Shown piece by piece: positions 23,910-32,463 of a stretch of 64,000 nt of DNA. Under the pieces are notes generated by a model. It saw only the letters and a list, made by a program, of their open reading frames with translations, was not told where the DNA came from and made no database searches. Source of the stretch: Micromonospora_G sp040676775 (GTDB lineage Bacteria; Actinomycetota; Actinomycetes; Mycobacteriales; Micromonosporaceae); the NCBI RefSeq assembly GCF_040676775.1, contig NZ_JBFAPP010000005.1, positions 186,001-250,000 on the forward strand, in the 5' to 3' direction. The position numbers and the translations under genes are program-made. Positions within the stretch are counted from its first letter, which is position 1; each line of letters opens with the position of its first letter.

Positions 23910-26506
23910 CGCGGGTCCGGGGCGCGGCCCCCGTACGCCGCAGGCTGACCGCGGCGGTGCTGGCGGTGCTGGTGGCACCGCTCGCGCTGCTGGTGACCGG
24001 AGCACCGGACGGCCACCGGCCGGTGCTCGCGGCGCAGGTCGCGGACACCCCGACCGAGTCGGCCATGACCAAACACGGTCGGCCGGGCAAGTACCAGGAC
24101 TTCTCCGCGCTCCAGGTCACGGTCTCGCAGACGAAGAGCCTGGTCAACCAGGCCATCACCGTCACCTGGAAGGGTGGCGAACCGACCGAGCCGGTCCGCT
24201 ACTTCGGCAAGAACTTCCTCCAGGTCATGCAGTGCTGGGGGCCGGACCCGGACGCCCCGGACTTCCGGGAGACCTGCCTGTGGGGCGCGAGCGGGGCGAA
24301 CCCGACGGAACTCTTCACCGGGCCGGACGCCCTGCACCGCCGGGTCAGGGCAAGCTTCCAGGCCAGCGGCGGAGTACGCGAGGTGGACCCGGCCGAGGCC
24401 GCCCTGCCCGAAGGCGTCCGGCTGCCCGACGGTGCCGAGTATCCGCCGTTCCGGTCGGCCCAGGGCGATCGGCAGACGTGGGGGACCAGCCCGTTCGGGG
24501 AACCCGCCTGGGTCCCGCCGATCGAGAACTACTTCGACCGGAACACCACCAACGAACTCCCGTTCGGACGTACGGCACGTGACGGCACCGGTCGCGCCAC
24601 CTTCGAACTCCAGACCACCACCGAGGAGCGGGACCTGGGCTGCGGGGACCCGATCCAGCAGACCGACGGCTCGACCAAGGGCCGACCCTGCTGGCTGGTC
24701 GTCGTACCGCGGGGTGGGTACGACTGGAACGGCGAGCCGCTCGACGGCAACGCCCAGGGTGGTCGGGTCGTCGACGGGTCACCGTTGTCGGCGACCTTCT
24801 TCGCCGACCGGATCGTGTTCCCGCTCGAGTTCGAGCCGGTGGGCAGCTTCTGCGCGGAGAACAGCGAGTTGCGGCAGACGGTGGGCTCGCATCTGATGGA
24901 GGACGCGGCCGCGTCCTGGTACGGCGCCCTGTGCGCCGGCAGCAGTCGGCCGCCGCTGGTGCTCAACCCGATGGGCGACGTCGAGGCGAGCCAACAACTG
25001 CGCACCGAGGTGTTCGGCGCACCGGTCGGTCTGGCGTACGTCACCGACCCGGTGGTCCGAACCGAGTACGACCCACCGATCGTCCACGCCCCGGTCGCCC
25101 TCGGCGCGGCGGTGATCACATTCCAGATCGAGGGGCGGGTTCCACAGACTGCGCCGGACGTCGACCAGGAACTGGCCAACGTGCAGGTCCGCGATCTGAA
25201 GTTGACGCCACGGCTGGTCGCGAAGCTGCTCACCCAGTCCTATTCCAGGGAGATCGTGCAGGGCGCGGTCGGCGACCGGGTGACGTACCCGAGTCTGCGC
25301 CAGGATCCGGAGTTCCTCGATCTCAATCCGGTCTTCGCCAGGTTCGAGACGAACTTCCACCCGTCCGGGATCCTGGTCACCGACGGCAACTCGGCGCTGG
25401 CACACCAGGTCTGGCAGTGGGTGCTGTCCGATCAGGAGGCGGTGTCCTGGCTCGCCGGCGCCAAGGACCCGTCGGGGATGACGGTCAACCCGAACTTCCT
25501 GCCCGTCTTCGCCGGGGGTACCGCGCCGGCGAACTTCCCGAAGGCCGACCCGAACTGTTTCGACATCGACGGTCCGGTGATCCCGGACGGTCCCGACGAC
25601 GGGGACGAACCAGACGACGGTACGGCGCCCGAGCGTTGCGCCACGCACATCTCGCCGTACGTGGACACCCTGCGCAAGGCCGCCAGCCAGACCCTGCGCG
25701 GCCAGTCCGGGGCGCAGAACTGGGTGATCAACGGTGACTGCCCGCCGGGTCAGAAGGACTGCTGGAAGTCGGATCCGCCGCAGCCCGTCGGGCAGCGTTT
25801 CATGCTGTCCATCACCGACGCGGCGTCCGCCGCCCGGTACGCGCTGCCCACCGCGCAACTGCGCAACCGCGCAGGGGAGTTCGTCGGGCCGACCCAGGCG
25901 AGCCTGCTCGCGCAGGTGCAGAACGCCGCCGAGCCGAGCGCGGTCGAGGGCGTGACGCAGAACAATCCGCACAAGCCGGTGACCGGCGGTTACCCGCTGG
26001 CGATGCTGACGTACGCGGCGGTGAACCTCGGTCTGCCGAAGGACCAGCGGACCGACTACGCCCGTCTGCTGCGCCACGCCGCCACCACCGGTCAGGTGCC
26101 CGGCGTGCAGTTGGGACAACTGCCTCCGGGGTACGTCCCGTTGCCGCAGCCGTTGCGGGACCGGACCCTCGCCGCCGCGACCGAGGTGGAGAACTACACC
26201 GCGCCCACGCCGTCCCCGACCGACACCGAGAGCCCACCGCCGCCGCCACCGGCGGCCAACCCGAAGCCGCCGACCCCGGGTGCGCCGCCGGCACCGAGTG
26301 CCACCGCGAGCCCGAGTCCCAGCGCCGTCCCGCCGACGCCCGTGGCGCAGACGACGTTGACCCTGGGACAGCCGGTCGGGTGGATCCGTTTCCTCATCCT
26401 CGTTGTCCTCGGGCTCGGGTTGGCGAGCATCGTCGCCGGTCCGGCCATGTGGCTGCGCGGATATCGCAGGTCGCCGTCGAACAGTTCTGCCCCGCCTCGC
26501 ACCTAA
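23906..26506 (+). CDS. Large secreted binding-protein-like membrane-anchored protein
   Basis: This 866-aa protein has a signal peptide (about residues 1-42), a Cys-containing extracellular domain, a region (about 330-480, LNPMGDVEASQQL to NVQVRDLKLTPRLVAKLLTQ) that recalls PstS-type binding proteins, a Pro-rich linker (about 760-815) and a C-terminal membrane helix followed by basic residues. The GTG overlaps the pstS stop. Its architecture mirrors the preceding PstS but is far larger. I infer a substrate-receptor or surface role with the Pst transporter; the family is not characterised to my knowledge. Confidence 0.7.
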   Translation: MTRVRGAAPVRRRLTAAVLAVLVAPLALLVTGAPDGHRPVLAAQVADTPTESAMTKHGRPGKYQDFSALQVTVSQTKSLVNQAITVTWKGGEPTEPVRYFGKNFLQVMQCWGPDPDAPDFRETCLWGASGANPTELFTGPDALHRRVRASFQASGGVREVDPAEAALPEGVRLPDGAEYPPFRSAQGDRQTWGTSPFGEPAWVPPIENYFDRNTTNELPFGRTARDGTGRATFELQTTTEERDLGCGDPIQQTDGSTKGRPCWLVVVPRGGYDWNGEPLDGNAQGGRVVDGSPLSATFFADRIVFPLEFEPVGSFCAENSELRQTVGSHLMEDAAASWYGALCAGSSRPPLVLNPMGDVEASQQLRTEVFGAPVGLAYVTDPVVRTEYDPPIVHAPVALGAAVITFQIEGRVPQTAPDVDQELANVQVRDLKLTPRLVAKLLTQSYSREIVQGAVGDRVTYPSLRQDPEFLDLNPVFARFETNFHPSGILVTDGNSALAHQVWQWVLSDQEAVSWLAGAKDPSGMTVNPNFLPVFAGGTAPANFPKADPNCFDIDGPVIPDGPDDGDEPDDGTAPERCATHISPYVDTLRKAASQTLRGQSGAQNWVINGDCPPGQKDCWKSDPPQPVGQRFMLSITDAASAARYALPTAQLRNRAGEFVGPTQASLLAQVQNAAEPSAVEGVTQNNPHKPVTGGYPLAMLTYAAVNLGLPKDQRTDYARLLRHAATTGQVPGVQLGQLPPGYVPLPQPLRDRTLAAATEVENYTAPTPSPTDTESPPPPPPAANPKPPTPGAPPAPSATASPSPSAVPPTPVAQTTLTLGQPVGWIRFLILVVLGLGLASIVAGPAMWLRGYRRSPSNSSAPPRT

Positions 26507-26518
26507 TTGCTCTCATCG

Positions 26519-26540
26519 ATTCATTCGGCCTACATGTTGG
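26519..26540 (+). promoter_or_regulatory. PHO-box-like direct repeat (copy 3)
   Basis: ATTCATTCGGC and CTACATGTTGG are two abutting 11-bp units about 120 bp upstream of the first PstS-like gene. The same layout recurs in front of the second PstS-like gene and the next surface protein. Confidence 0.45.
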
Positions 26541-26662
26541 CGAAACAATACGCACTTGACGTTCCCTTGATCACGGTATCGAGAAGTGCTCTCCGAGACT
26601 GATGCTCCTGACGGCCCACCGAATTTCAGAGGCGGGTGCTGTCTCTTTCGAAAGGGAGAACA

Positions 26663-27700
26663 ATGCAGGTGAAGATTTTCGGCAGAACGGCCGGCATCGT
26701 CGGGGGTGTGGCCCTCGCGATCGCGCTGCTGGCCAACCCGGCCGTGGCCGACCCGAGCTCGGCGACCGACTACCGGCAGCTCGCCGGGACCGGGTCGGAC
26801 ACCACCCAGGACGCGATGAACGGACTGGCCGAGGCGATCACCATCGGTGGCAGCAAAGTCATCGCGTCCTGGGACGCGCGTGGCTCGGCGAACATCAAGA
26901 CCAAGGCCACCGGCTGCGAGTTCGCCCGCCCGAACGGCTCCGGCGCCGGTCGTACGACGCTGCGTAACTCGGAGACCGCTGGCAACGCGATCGCCGGCTG
27001 CGTCGAGTTCGCCCGCTCGTCCAGCGGCACCACCAACGTCCCGAGCGGCAACGGTGTCTGGATCCCGTTCGGCGTCGACGCCGTCTCCTTCGTGATCAAC
27101 CAGACCAGCGACCTGCCGATCAACATGCCGGTCGGGCAGCTACGCAACATCTACCGCTGCATCATGGAGGACATCGCCGGCACCCCGGTCCAGCCGCTGT
27201 TGCTCCAGGCCGGCTCCGGTACCCGGCAGTTCTGGAACCAGCAGATGGGCATCACCGACCAGGAGATCGCGCTCGGCGACTACCCGTGCCTGCTGCCGCC
27301 GGCACAGGGCGGCACCGGCCTGGACCCGGTCCAGGAGCACGACGGCCGGGTGCTGGCCGGACACCTCGACTACCTGCTGCCGTTCTCGATCGCGCAGCAC
27401 ATCGCGCAGGGCAACAGCCTGCCGGGCGTCGAGGACCGGCGTGGCCCGTCGGACCTCGGCAGCATCGGCGGCGCCTCGCCGTACGCGACCGGGTCCAACC
27501 CGCGGACGCTGAACACGAACTTCCCGTTCCGCCGGGACGTGTACAACATCGTGCCCACCGCCGACCTGGGCAACAGCCTGATCGACCAGGTCTTCACCGG
27601 CGCGGACTCGCTGGTCTGCCAGAACACCGCCGTCATCCAGCGCTACGGCTTCGGTGCCGCCGCGACCTGTGGCGACACCTCGCTGCGGGGCACGCTCTGA
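26663..27700 (+). CDS. Secreted PstS-like protein, paralogue 1
   Basis: This 345-aa exported protein has a signal peptide (AxA site near residue 29) and a binding-protein fold with GTGSDTTQDAMNG at the N-terminus, CVEFARSSS and GSGTRQFWNQQ, which occupy the positions of PstS phosphate-binding loops. Five cysteines probably form disulfides. No lipobox or membrane anchor is present, so it is released or held non-covalently. The ATG follows AAGGGAGA. It is closely related along its whole length to the next gene, indicating a tandem duplication. Confidence 0.82.
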   Translation: MQVKIFGRTAGIVGGVALAIALLANPAVADPSSATDYRQLAGTGSDTTQDAMNGLAEAITIGGSKVIASWDARGSANIKTKATGCEFARPNGSGAGRTTLRNSETAGNAIAGCVEFARSSSGTTNVPSGNGVWIPFGVDAVSFVINQTSDLPINMPVGQLRNIYRCIMEDIAGTPVQPLLLQAGSGTRQFWNQQMGITDQEIALGDYPCLLPPAQGGTGLDPVQEHDGRVLAGHLDYLLPFSIAQHIAQGNSLPGVEDRRGPSDLGSIGGASPYATGSNPRTLNTNFPFRRDVYNIVPTADLGNSLIDQVFTGADSLVCQNTAVIQRYGFGAAATCGDTSLRGTL

Positions 27701-27746
27701 GCGGTGGCGGGCCGGCCGTCGTCGGCTGGTGACGTACCACGGCAAG

Positions 27747-27784
27747 CTCGTGCTCGCGGCCGGATCCACGGCCGCGAGCACGAG
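27747..27784 (+). terminator. Terminator after PstS-like gene 1
   Basis: A perfect 15-bp stem, CTCGTGCTCGCGGCC/GGCCGCGAGCACGAG, with an 8-nt loop follows the stop by 46 bp. Confidence 0.85.
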
Positions 27785-27842
27785 GCCGCTCCAGGTCGCC
27801 CACCCCGCAGGGCGCCGCTGATGACCGAGCGTAGTCAGTTGG

Positions 27843-27864
27843 ATTCATCTGGCCTTCATGCGGG
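27843..27864 (+). promoter_or_regulatory. PHO-box-like direct repeat (copy 4)
   Basis: ATTCATCTGGC and CTTCATGCGGG are two abutting 11-bp units. They are followed by GGCGAAGTATTGG and AAACGTTT, which also appear at the same spacing in copy 5. Confidence 0.55.
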
Positions 27865-27994
27865 CGAAGTATTGGGCGCGAAACGTTTCCGAAATACGGG
27901 TGTCGATGTCTTCGGGAGTCGGTGAATGCTGGTCGTGGCCCATTCAAGTATGGAAATGGGCCGAACCTCCTGTCTCTCTCAGAAAGGGAGAACA

Positions 27995-29038
27995 ATGCAG
28001 GTTAAGTCCTTCGGCAAGGCGTTCGCGGTAGCCTTCGGCGCCGCTGTCGCCGTCGCGCTGGTGGCCAACCCGGCCGTCGCCGACCCGGACCCGATCACCG
28101 ACTACCGGACACTGGCCGGCACCGGCTCGGACACCACCCAGGACGTACTGAACGGGCTGGGGAACGCGATCACCATCGGTGGCAACAAGGTCATCGCCTC
28201 CTGGGACGCGCGGGGCACGGCCTCCATCAAGACCAAGGCCGCCGGCTGCTCCTTCAGCCGCCCCAACGGGTCCGGCGCCGGCCGTACCTCGCTGCGCGAC
28301 TCGGAGACCGCGGGCAACCCGATCGCCGGTTGTGTCGACTTCGCCCGCTCGTCCAGCAGCACCACCCACACCCCGAGCGGCAACGGCGCCTGGATCCCGT
28401 TCGGCGTGGACGCCGTGACGTTCGCCATCAACCAGAGCAGCGACCTGCCGATCAACATGAGCCTCGGCCAGCTGCGCAACATCTACAAGTGCGTCGTCAG
28501 CGACATCGCCGGTGTCGACGTGCAGCCGCTGCTGCTCCAGGCAGGCTCGGGCACCCGGCAGTTCTGGAACCAGCAGATGGGCATCACCGACGCGGAGATC
28601 GCCGCCGGTGACTACGAGTGCCTCGTGCCGCCGTCGCAGGGTGGTACCGGCGTGGACCCGATCCAGGAGCACGACGGCCGGGTGCTGACCGGGCACAACG
28701 ACTACATCCTGCCGTTCTCGATCGCCCAGCACATCGCGCAGGGCAACGGCCTGCCGGGCGTCGAGGACCGCCGCGGCCCGTCGGACCTCGGCCGGATCGG
28801 TGGTGTCTCGCCGTACGCGACCGGGACCACCCCGCCGAACGAGGTGCTGAACACGAGCTTCCCGCTGCGTCGCGACGTCTACAACATCGTGCCGACCGCC
28901 GACCTGACCAACGCCACCATCGACGCGGTCTTCACCGGCTCGGACTCGCTGGTGTGCCTGCAGACCACCCTGATCCAGCAGTACGGCTTCGGTGCCGCCG
29001 CCAACTGTGGCGACACCTCGCTGCGCGGCAACCTCTGA
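27995..29038 (+). CDS. Secreted PstS-like protein, paralogue 2
   Basis: This 347-aa exported protein is a close paralogue of the product of 26663-27700, sharing GTGSDTTQDVLNGL, CVDFARSSS, GSGTRQFWNQQ, the QEHDGRVLTGH segment and the C-terminal TSLRG end. Even the ribosome-binding region (AAAGGGAGAACAATGCAGGT) is nearly identical. It has its own terminator and its own PHO-box-like repeat, so the two copies form separate transcription units. Divergence in loops (for example SNP versus TTPPNE near residue 277) may change ligand preference. Confidence 0.82.
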   Translation: MQVKSFGKAFAVAFGAAVAVALVANPAVADPDPITDYRTLAGTGSDTTQDVLNGLGNAITIGGNKVIASWDARGTASIKTKAAGCSFSRPNGSGAGRTSLRDSETAGNPIAGCVDFARSSSSTTHTPSGNGAWIPFGVDAVTFAINQSSDLPINMSLGQLRNIYKCVVSDIAGVDVQPLLLQAGSGTRQFWNQQMGITDAEIAAGDYECLVPPSQGGTGVDPIQEHDGRVLTGHNDYILPFSIAQHIAQGNGLPGVEDRRGPSDLGRIGGVSPYATGTTPPNEVLNTSFPLRRDVYNIVPTADLTNATIDAVFTGSDSLVCLQTTLIQQYGFGAAANCGDTSLRGNL

Positions 29039-29089
29039 CGATCGGTTCCCTGATCCGGTCCATCGCCCGGGTCTGATCCGGTGAACGAC

Positions 29090-29128
29090 GTCGCGCCCGT
29101 GGACGGCACAACCGGCCACGGGCGCGAC
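29090..29128 (+). terminator. Terminator after PstS-like gene 2
   Basis: A perfect 13-bp stem, GTCGCGCCCGTGG/CCACGGGCGCGAC, lies 51 bp after the stop. Confidence 0.85.
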
Positions 29129-29160
29129 GCCACCCGCCCCTTCGACCACCGCTCCCACGC

Positions 29161-29182
29161 GTTCATCTGGCCTTCACGATGG
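29161..29182 (+). promoter_or_regulatory. PHO-box-like direct repeat (copy 5)
   Basis: GTTCATCTGGC and CTTCACGATGG are the best match in the window to two PHO-box half-sites. The intergenic region 29039-29351 (313 bp) holds this site, the terminator of the previous gene and a 3' neighbour AAACGTTT, but no gene. Confidence 0.6.
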
Positions 29183-29351
29183 CGAGGCATTCGAGCACGA
29201 AACGTTTGAACAGTTCGGGTGTTCGTATTCCCGGCCCGCCAGGAATGCTGATTGCGATTCACCACAGCGGGGTTTGTGGCTCGAATCCGGTATTTGCGTC
29301 AAACCGTTTCTTCGAGGAACCGCAGGACCGTACCGAGAGAGGAAGTGCTTC

Positions 29352-30104
29352 GTGAGCAAGGCCAAGTCTCTGCTCGGCCGGGCGGCAGCAGCGCTGTCGA
29401 CCGCCGCGATCGTGACCCTTGCGCTGGCCGGTTTCGCCGGGCCCGCGCAGGCGGAAAGCCCCATTCTCGGCACCATCGCACTGTCACCGGCCAGCGGCAG
29501 CGTGACCGACAACCCGTTCGTGACGAGCGCCGTCGCCTCGGCCGCCTGTCCGACCGGGTACGGCGACAACGTGTCGCTGCGGGTCGGCGCGGTCGGTGGG
29601 CCGTACAACCTGCTCGCCCGGATCAGCAGCGACAGCGGCTACGACCAGGCGCCGGTCACGCTGGCCGCCAACCGGTCGCTCGCCACCGCTCTCGGCGCCA
29701 CCCCCGCCGACGGCACCTACGAGGTCACGATCACCTGCTCCGGTGGCGAGACCGGGACGTACCCGAAGAACTTCTCCACGCTCATCGGCGTCACCGGCGG
29801 CAACTGGGCCGTGAAGAGCGCGGCGGCCACCAGCACCAGGCTCACCGCCAAGCCGATCCTGTTCGCCTTCAAGGGCCAGAAGGTGACCCTGGCCGCGACC
29901 GTCGCCCCGAACGCGGCCGGCACCGTCGAGTTCTTCGCCGACTCCACCAGCGTCGGTACGGCGCCGGTGACCAACGGCAAGGCCACCGTGTCGACCACCG
30001 CGCTGCCCGGTGGCCTGCTCAAGCTCGAAGCGACGTTCACCCCGGACGACCCGCGCCTGCACAAGCCCTCCCACTCGCAGATCTGCTACATCGTGATCGG
30101 TTGA
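29352..30104 (+). CDS. Secreted two-cysteine-domain protein with Ig-like domain
   Basis: This 250-aa exported protein has a signal peptide, then a domain shared with three other proteins of this cluster (LGTIALSPASGSVTDNP, ACPTGYGDNVSLRVGAVGG, LAANRS, TYEVTITCSGG), with one Cys in each half likely disulfide-bonded. A bacterial Ig-like domain follows (KVTLAATVAPNAAGTVEFF). There is no sorting signal or membrane anchor. The GTG at 29352 follows GAGAGGAAG. It starts the second half of the cluster and carries the best PHO-box-like site upstream. Confidence 0.75.
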   Translation: MSKAKSLLGRAAAALSTAAIVTLALAGFAGPAQAESPILGTIALSPASGSVTDNPFVTSAVASAACPTGYGDNVSLRVGAVGGPYNLLARISSDSGYDQAPVTLAANRSLATALGATPADGTYEVTITCSGGETGTYPKNFSTLIGVTGGNWAVKSAAATSTRLTAKPILFAFKGQKVTLAATVAPNAAGTVEFFADSTSVGTAPVTNGKATVSTTALPGGLLKLEATFTPDDPRLHKPSHSQICYIVIG

Positions 30105-30124
30105 CATATCGCGCCATTGCGCGG

Positions 30125-30153
30125 GCGGGTGGCCGGAAGTCCTATGTGGACCT
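30125..30153 (+). terminator. Hairpin between two surface protein genes
   Basis: GGTGGCCGGAAGTCC and GGACCTCCGGCCGCC form an imperfect 14-bp stem with loop TATGT between the stop at 30104 and the start at 30219. It may attenuate rather than fully end transcription, since no promoter is obvious before the next gene. Confidence 0.6.
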
Positions 30154-30218
30154 CCGGCCGCCCGGCCGTGTTTCCCCGACGGAGAACGGTCGTGTTTCCC
30201 ATCAGAGAAAGGAATCTC

Positions 30219-31553
30219 GTGAACAGGCTCACCCGCCTCGTCCACCGAGCCGGCGCGTCGATGGTCGCGGCCGGGATACTCGGCGTCGCCGCCATGACCG
30301 GTGCCGTGCTGGTCGGGCTCGCCCCGTCGGCACAGGCCGCCGTGCTGGGCGCGCTCACCCTCAACCCGACCAACGGCACGCTGGGCGCCAGCCCGGCACT
30401 GATCGGAGCCTCGACCCCGGCGGCCTGCCCGGCCGGCTTCGGTGACCAGGCCGTCCTGAAGGTCGGCCCGGTCGCCGGCACGTTCTTCAACCTGGCCAAG
30501 ATCGCGTCGGACGGGGATTACGACAAGCAACCCTTCACGCTCGCCGCCAACCGATCCATCCTCAAGGCGATCGAGCCGAATTCGATGACGGCGGGCGACT
30601 ACCGCATCACCGTCACGTGTGTCAGCGGGACGCTGGGTGACCACCCCGACCAGTTCGAGACGGTGATCACCGTCGAGGGCACCAACTGGCATGTCAAGGG
30701 TGGTGGCGGCCCGACGAACACGCCGACGACCACCACGCTTTCCGCCTCGCCGACCGGCACCGCCGGACTGGACGAACTGGTGACCCTGACCGCCCAGGTG
30801 ACCCCGCCGAGCGCGACCGGAACCATCCAGTTCAAGGCCGGGGAGGGCAGCACCGCCATCGACCTGGCCGAGCCGGCCGAGGTGACGGAGGGCGAGGCCA
30901 CGGCGAGCGTACGCGGTGACGTGCTCGGCGACGGGGTGCACCAGATCACCGCGATCTTCGTACCCGCCGCAGGTGCCAGCTACGGACCGTCCACCTCCGC
31001 ACCCCTTGAGTACGAGATCACCGACGCGTCCGTACGGACCACCACCACGCTCGTGGTGACGCCGACGGGCTCGGCGACACAGCATGGGGAAGTCGTCCTC
31101 ACCGCGACCGTCACGCCCGCTACCGCAGTGGGCAAGGTGAAGTTCATCTACCGCAGCGCCTCGACCATCGGCAACCCGGTCCAGCTCGTGCAGGGCACGG
31201 CGACCGTACGGACCACCACACTGCCGCCCGGCGAGTACGCGCTGACAGCCAGGTTCGAACCGACCGACCCGGCAGCCTGGGAGCCCTCGGATTCACCCGA
31301 GGTGCCGTACCGGGTCATAACGGCGGCCACCCCCACGGCAACCCCGACCGCCTCGGCGACCCCGACGAACTCGGCAACGCCCAGCGAATCACCGAGCCCG
31401 ACGCCCAGCGAGAGTCCGAACCCGGGTGGCGGCGGAGGCGGAGATCTGGCCCTGACCGGTAGCTCCATCCCGACGCTGGTCACCGGCGGATCCGTGCTCG
31501 TCGGCACCGGCGTCGGCGTCCTGCTGCTGTCCCGGCGCCGCCGCGGCCACTGA
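30219..31553 (+). CDS. LAxTG-anchored protein: two-cysteine domain plus two Ig-like domains
   Basis: This 444-aa protein has a signal peptide (to about residue 45), the shared two-cysteine domain (about 46-160; AACPAGFGDQAVLKVGPVAG, VTCVSG), two bacterial Ig-like repeats (about 170-270 and 275-375), a Thr/Pro/Ser stalk, and a C-terminal sorting signal LALTG with a hydrophobic helix and RRRRGH. LAxTG is the motif of class E sortases in actinobacteria. The GTG at 30219 follows AAAGGA. The nearby sortase-like protein lacks catalytic residues, so anchoring would need another sortase. Confidence 0.82.
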   Translation: MNRLTRLVHRAGASMVAAGILGVAAMTGAVLVGLAPSAQAAVLGALTLNPTNGTLGASPALIGASTPAACPAGFGDQAVLKVGPVAGTFFNLAKIASDGDYDKQPFTLAANRSILKAIEPNSMTAGDYRITVTCVSGTLGDHPDQFETVITVEGTNWHVKGGGGPTNTPTTTTLSASPTGTAGLDELVTLTAQVTPPSATGTIQFKAGEGSTAIDLAEPAEVTEGEATASVRGDVLGDGVHQITAIFVPAAGASYGPSTSAPLEYEITDASVRTTTTLVVTPTGSATQHGEVVLTATVTPATAVGKVKFIYRSASTIGNPVQLVQGTATVRTTTLPPGEYALTARFEPTDPAAWEPSDSPEVPYRVITAATPTATPTASATPTNSATPSESPSPTPSESPNPGGGGGGDLALTGSSIPTLVTGGSVLVGTGVGVLLLSRRRRGH

Positions 31554-31560
31554 ACGGTCC

Positions 31561-31592
31561 GAGCCGGCCCGCGACCCCTCACGGGCCGGCTC
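31561..31592 (+). terminator. Hairpin after the LAxTG protein gene
   Basis: A perfect 11-bp stem, GAGCCGGCCCG/CGGGCCGGCTC, begins 8 bp after the stop. Confidence 0.75.
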
Positions 31593-31677
31593 CGACGCCA
31601 CGCGTCACCCGCCCGGGGCGGCGCGGACACGGCGTCTGATCGGTAGCCGGGCCAGCGGTGACGAGGAAGGAAGAGCA

Positions 31678-32463
31678 ATGTCCAGACTGGAATCGCCGCA
31701 TCGCCGCGCGACGGCGGTGCTGCTCGCGGCGGCCGCGGTGTCCGCGGTCGGGCTGCCGGCAGGGGCGGCGGAGGCTGTGCCGGTCCGGCGTGCCGGCGCC
31801 ATCGGCCCGCTGACGGTCGAGCCGACCAGCGGAACCGTCGACGCCAACCCGATGCTCGTCTCGGCCACCACCCCGGCGCCCTGCCCGGCCCGGTACGGGG
31901 CGGCGGCGATGCTCCGGGTCGGTCCGGTCGGCGGCCCGTACAGCAACATCGTGCGGCCGGGACAGGCCGGTGACTACGACAAAGCGGCGTTCACCATGAC
32001 CTCCAACCGGTCGATGCTCACCTCGCAGGGTCAGCCGCCGACGGACGGCGAGTACCAGATCGTCGTCGAGTGCGTCAGCGGCGACCTCGGTCCGCACCCC
32101 GACCGGTTCGTCACCTCGATCGTCGTCAGCGGCAACACCTGGCGGGTCAAGGGAATGGCCGCACCACCCGCCGCACCACCCACCCGGGCCGGTTCCAGCA
32201 CCAACCCGCCCGCCCCGGTCGGTCCGGCGGCGACCGCCCCCGTGACCGCCCCGGCGACCGACAGCGGCCCGCCGCGGACCGGTCCCGCCCCGGCCGAGGC
32301 TTCGACCCCACCCGGCTCACCGGCGGCCGACGCCCGACTGGCCGGCGAACCCGTACGGGACGGGACGGCACTGCCCTGGGTGCTCGGCGCGCTGGTGGTC
32401 GTACTGGCCGCCGCCGGTGCCGCGGTACCGCTGATCCGTCGTCGAAGGAGAGTCCAGCCGTGA
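31678..32463 (+). CDS. Two-cysteine-domain protein with C-terminal membrane helix
   Basis: This 261-aa protein has a signal peptide, the shared two-cysteine domain (about residues 38-160; IGPLTVEPTSGTV, CPARYGAAAMLRVGPVGG, VVECVSG), a Pro/Ala-rich linker and a C-terminal hydrophobic helix followed by RRRRRVQP. It looks like a sortase substrate at its C-terminus but has no LPxTG/LAxTG motif, so it is probably membrane-held. The ATG follows GAGGAAGG. Its stop overlaps the sortase-like gene (GTGA), so the two proteins are co-translated. Confidence 0.78.
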   Translation: MSRLESPHRRATAVLLAAAAVSAVGLPAGAAEAVPVRRAGAIGPLTVEPTSGTVDANPMLVSATTPAPCPARYGAAAMLRVGPVGGPYSNIVRPGQAGDYDKAAFTMTSNRSMLTSQGQPPTDGEYQIVVECVSGDLGPHPDRFVTSIVVSGNTWRVKGMAAPPAAPPTRAGSSTNPPAPVGPAATAPVTAPATDSGPPRTGPAPAEASTPPGSPAADARLAGEPVRDGTALPWVLGALVVVLAAAGAAVPLIRRRRRVQP

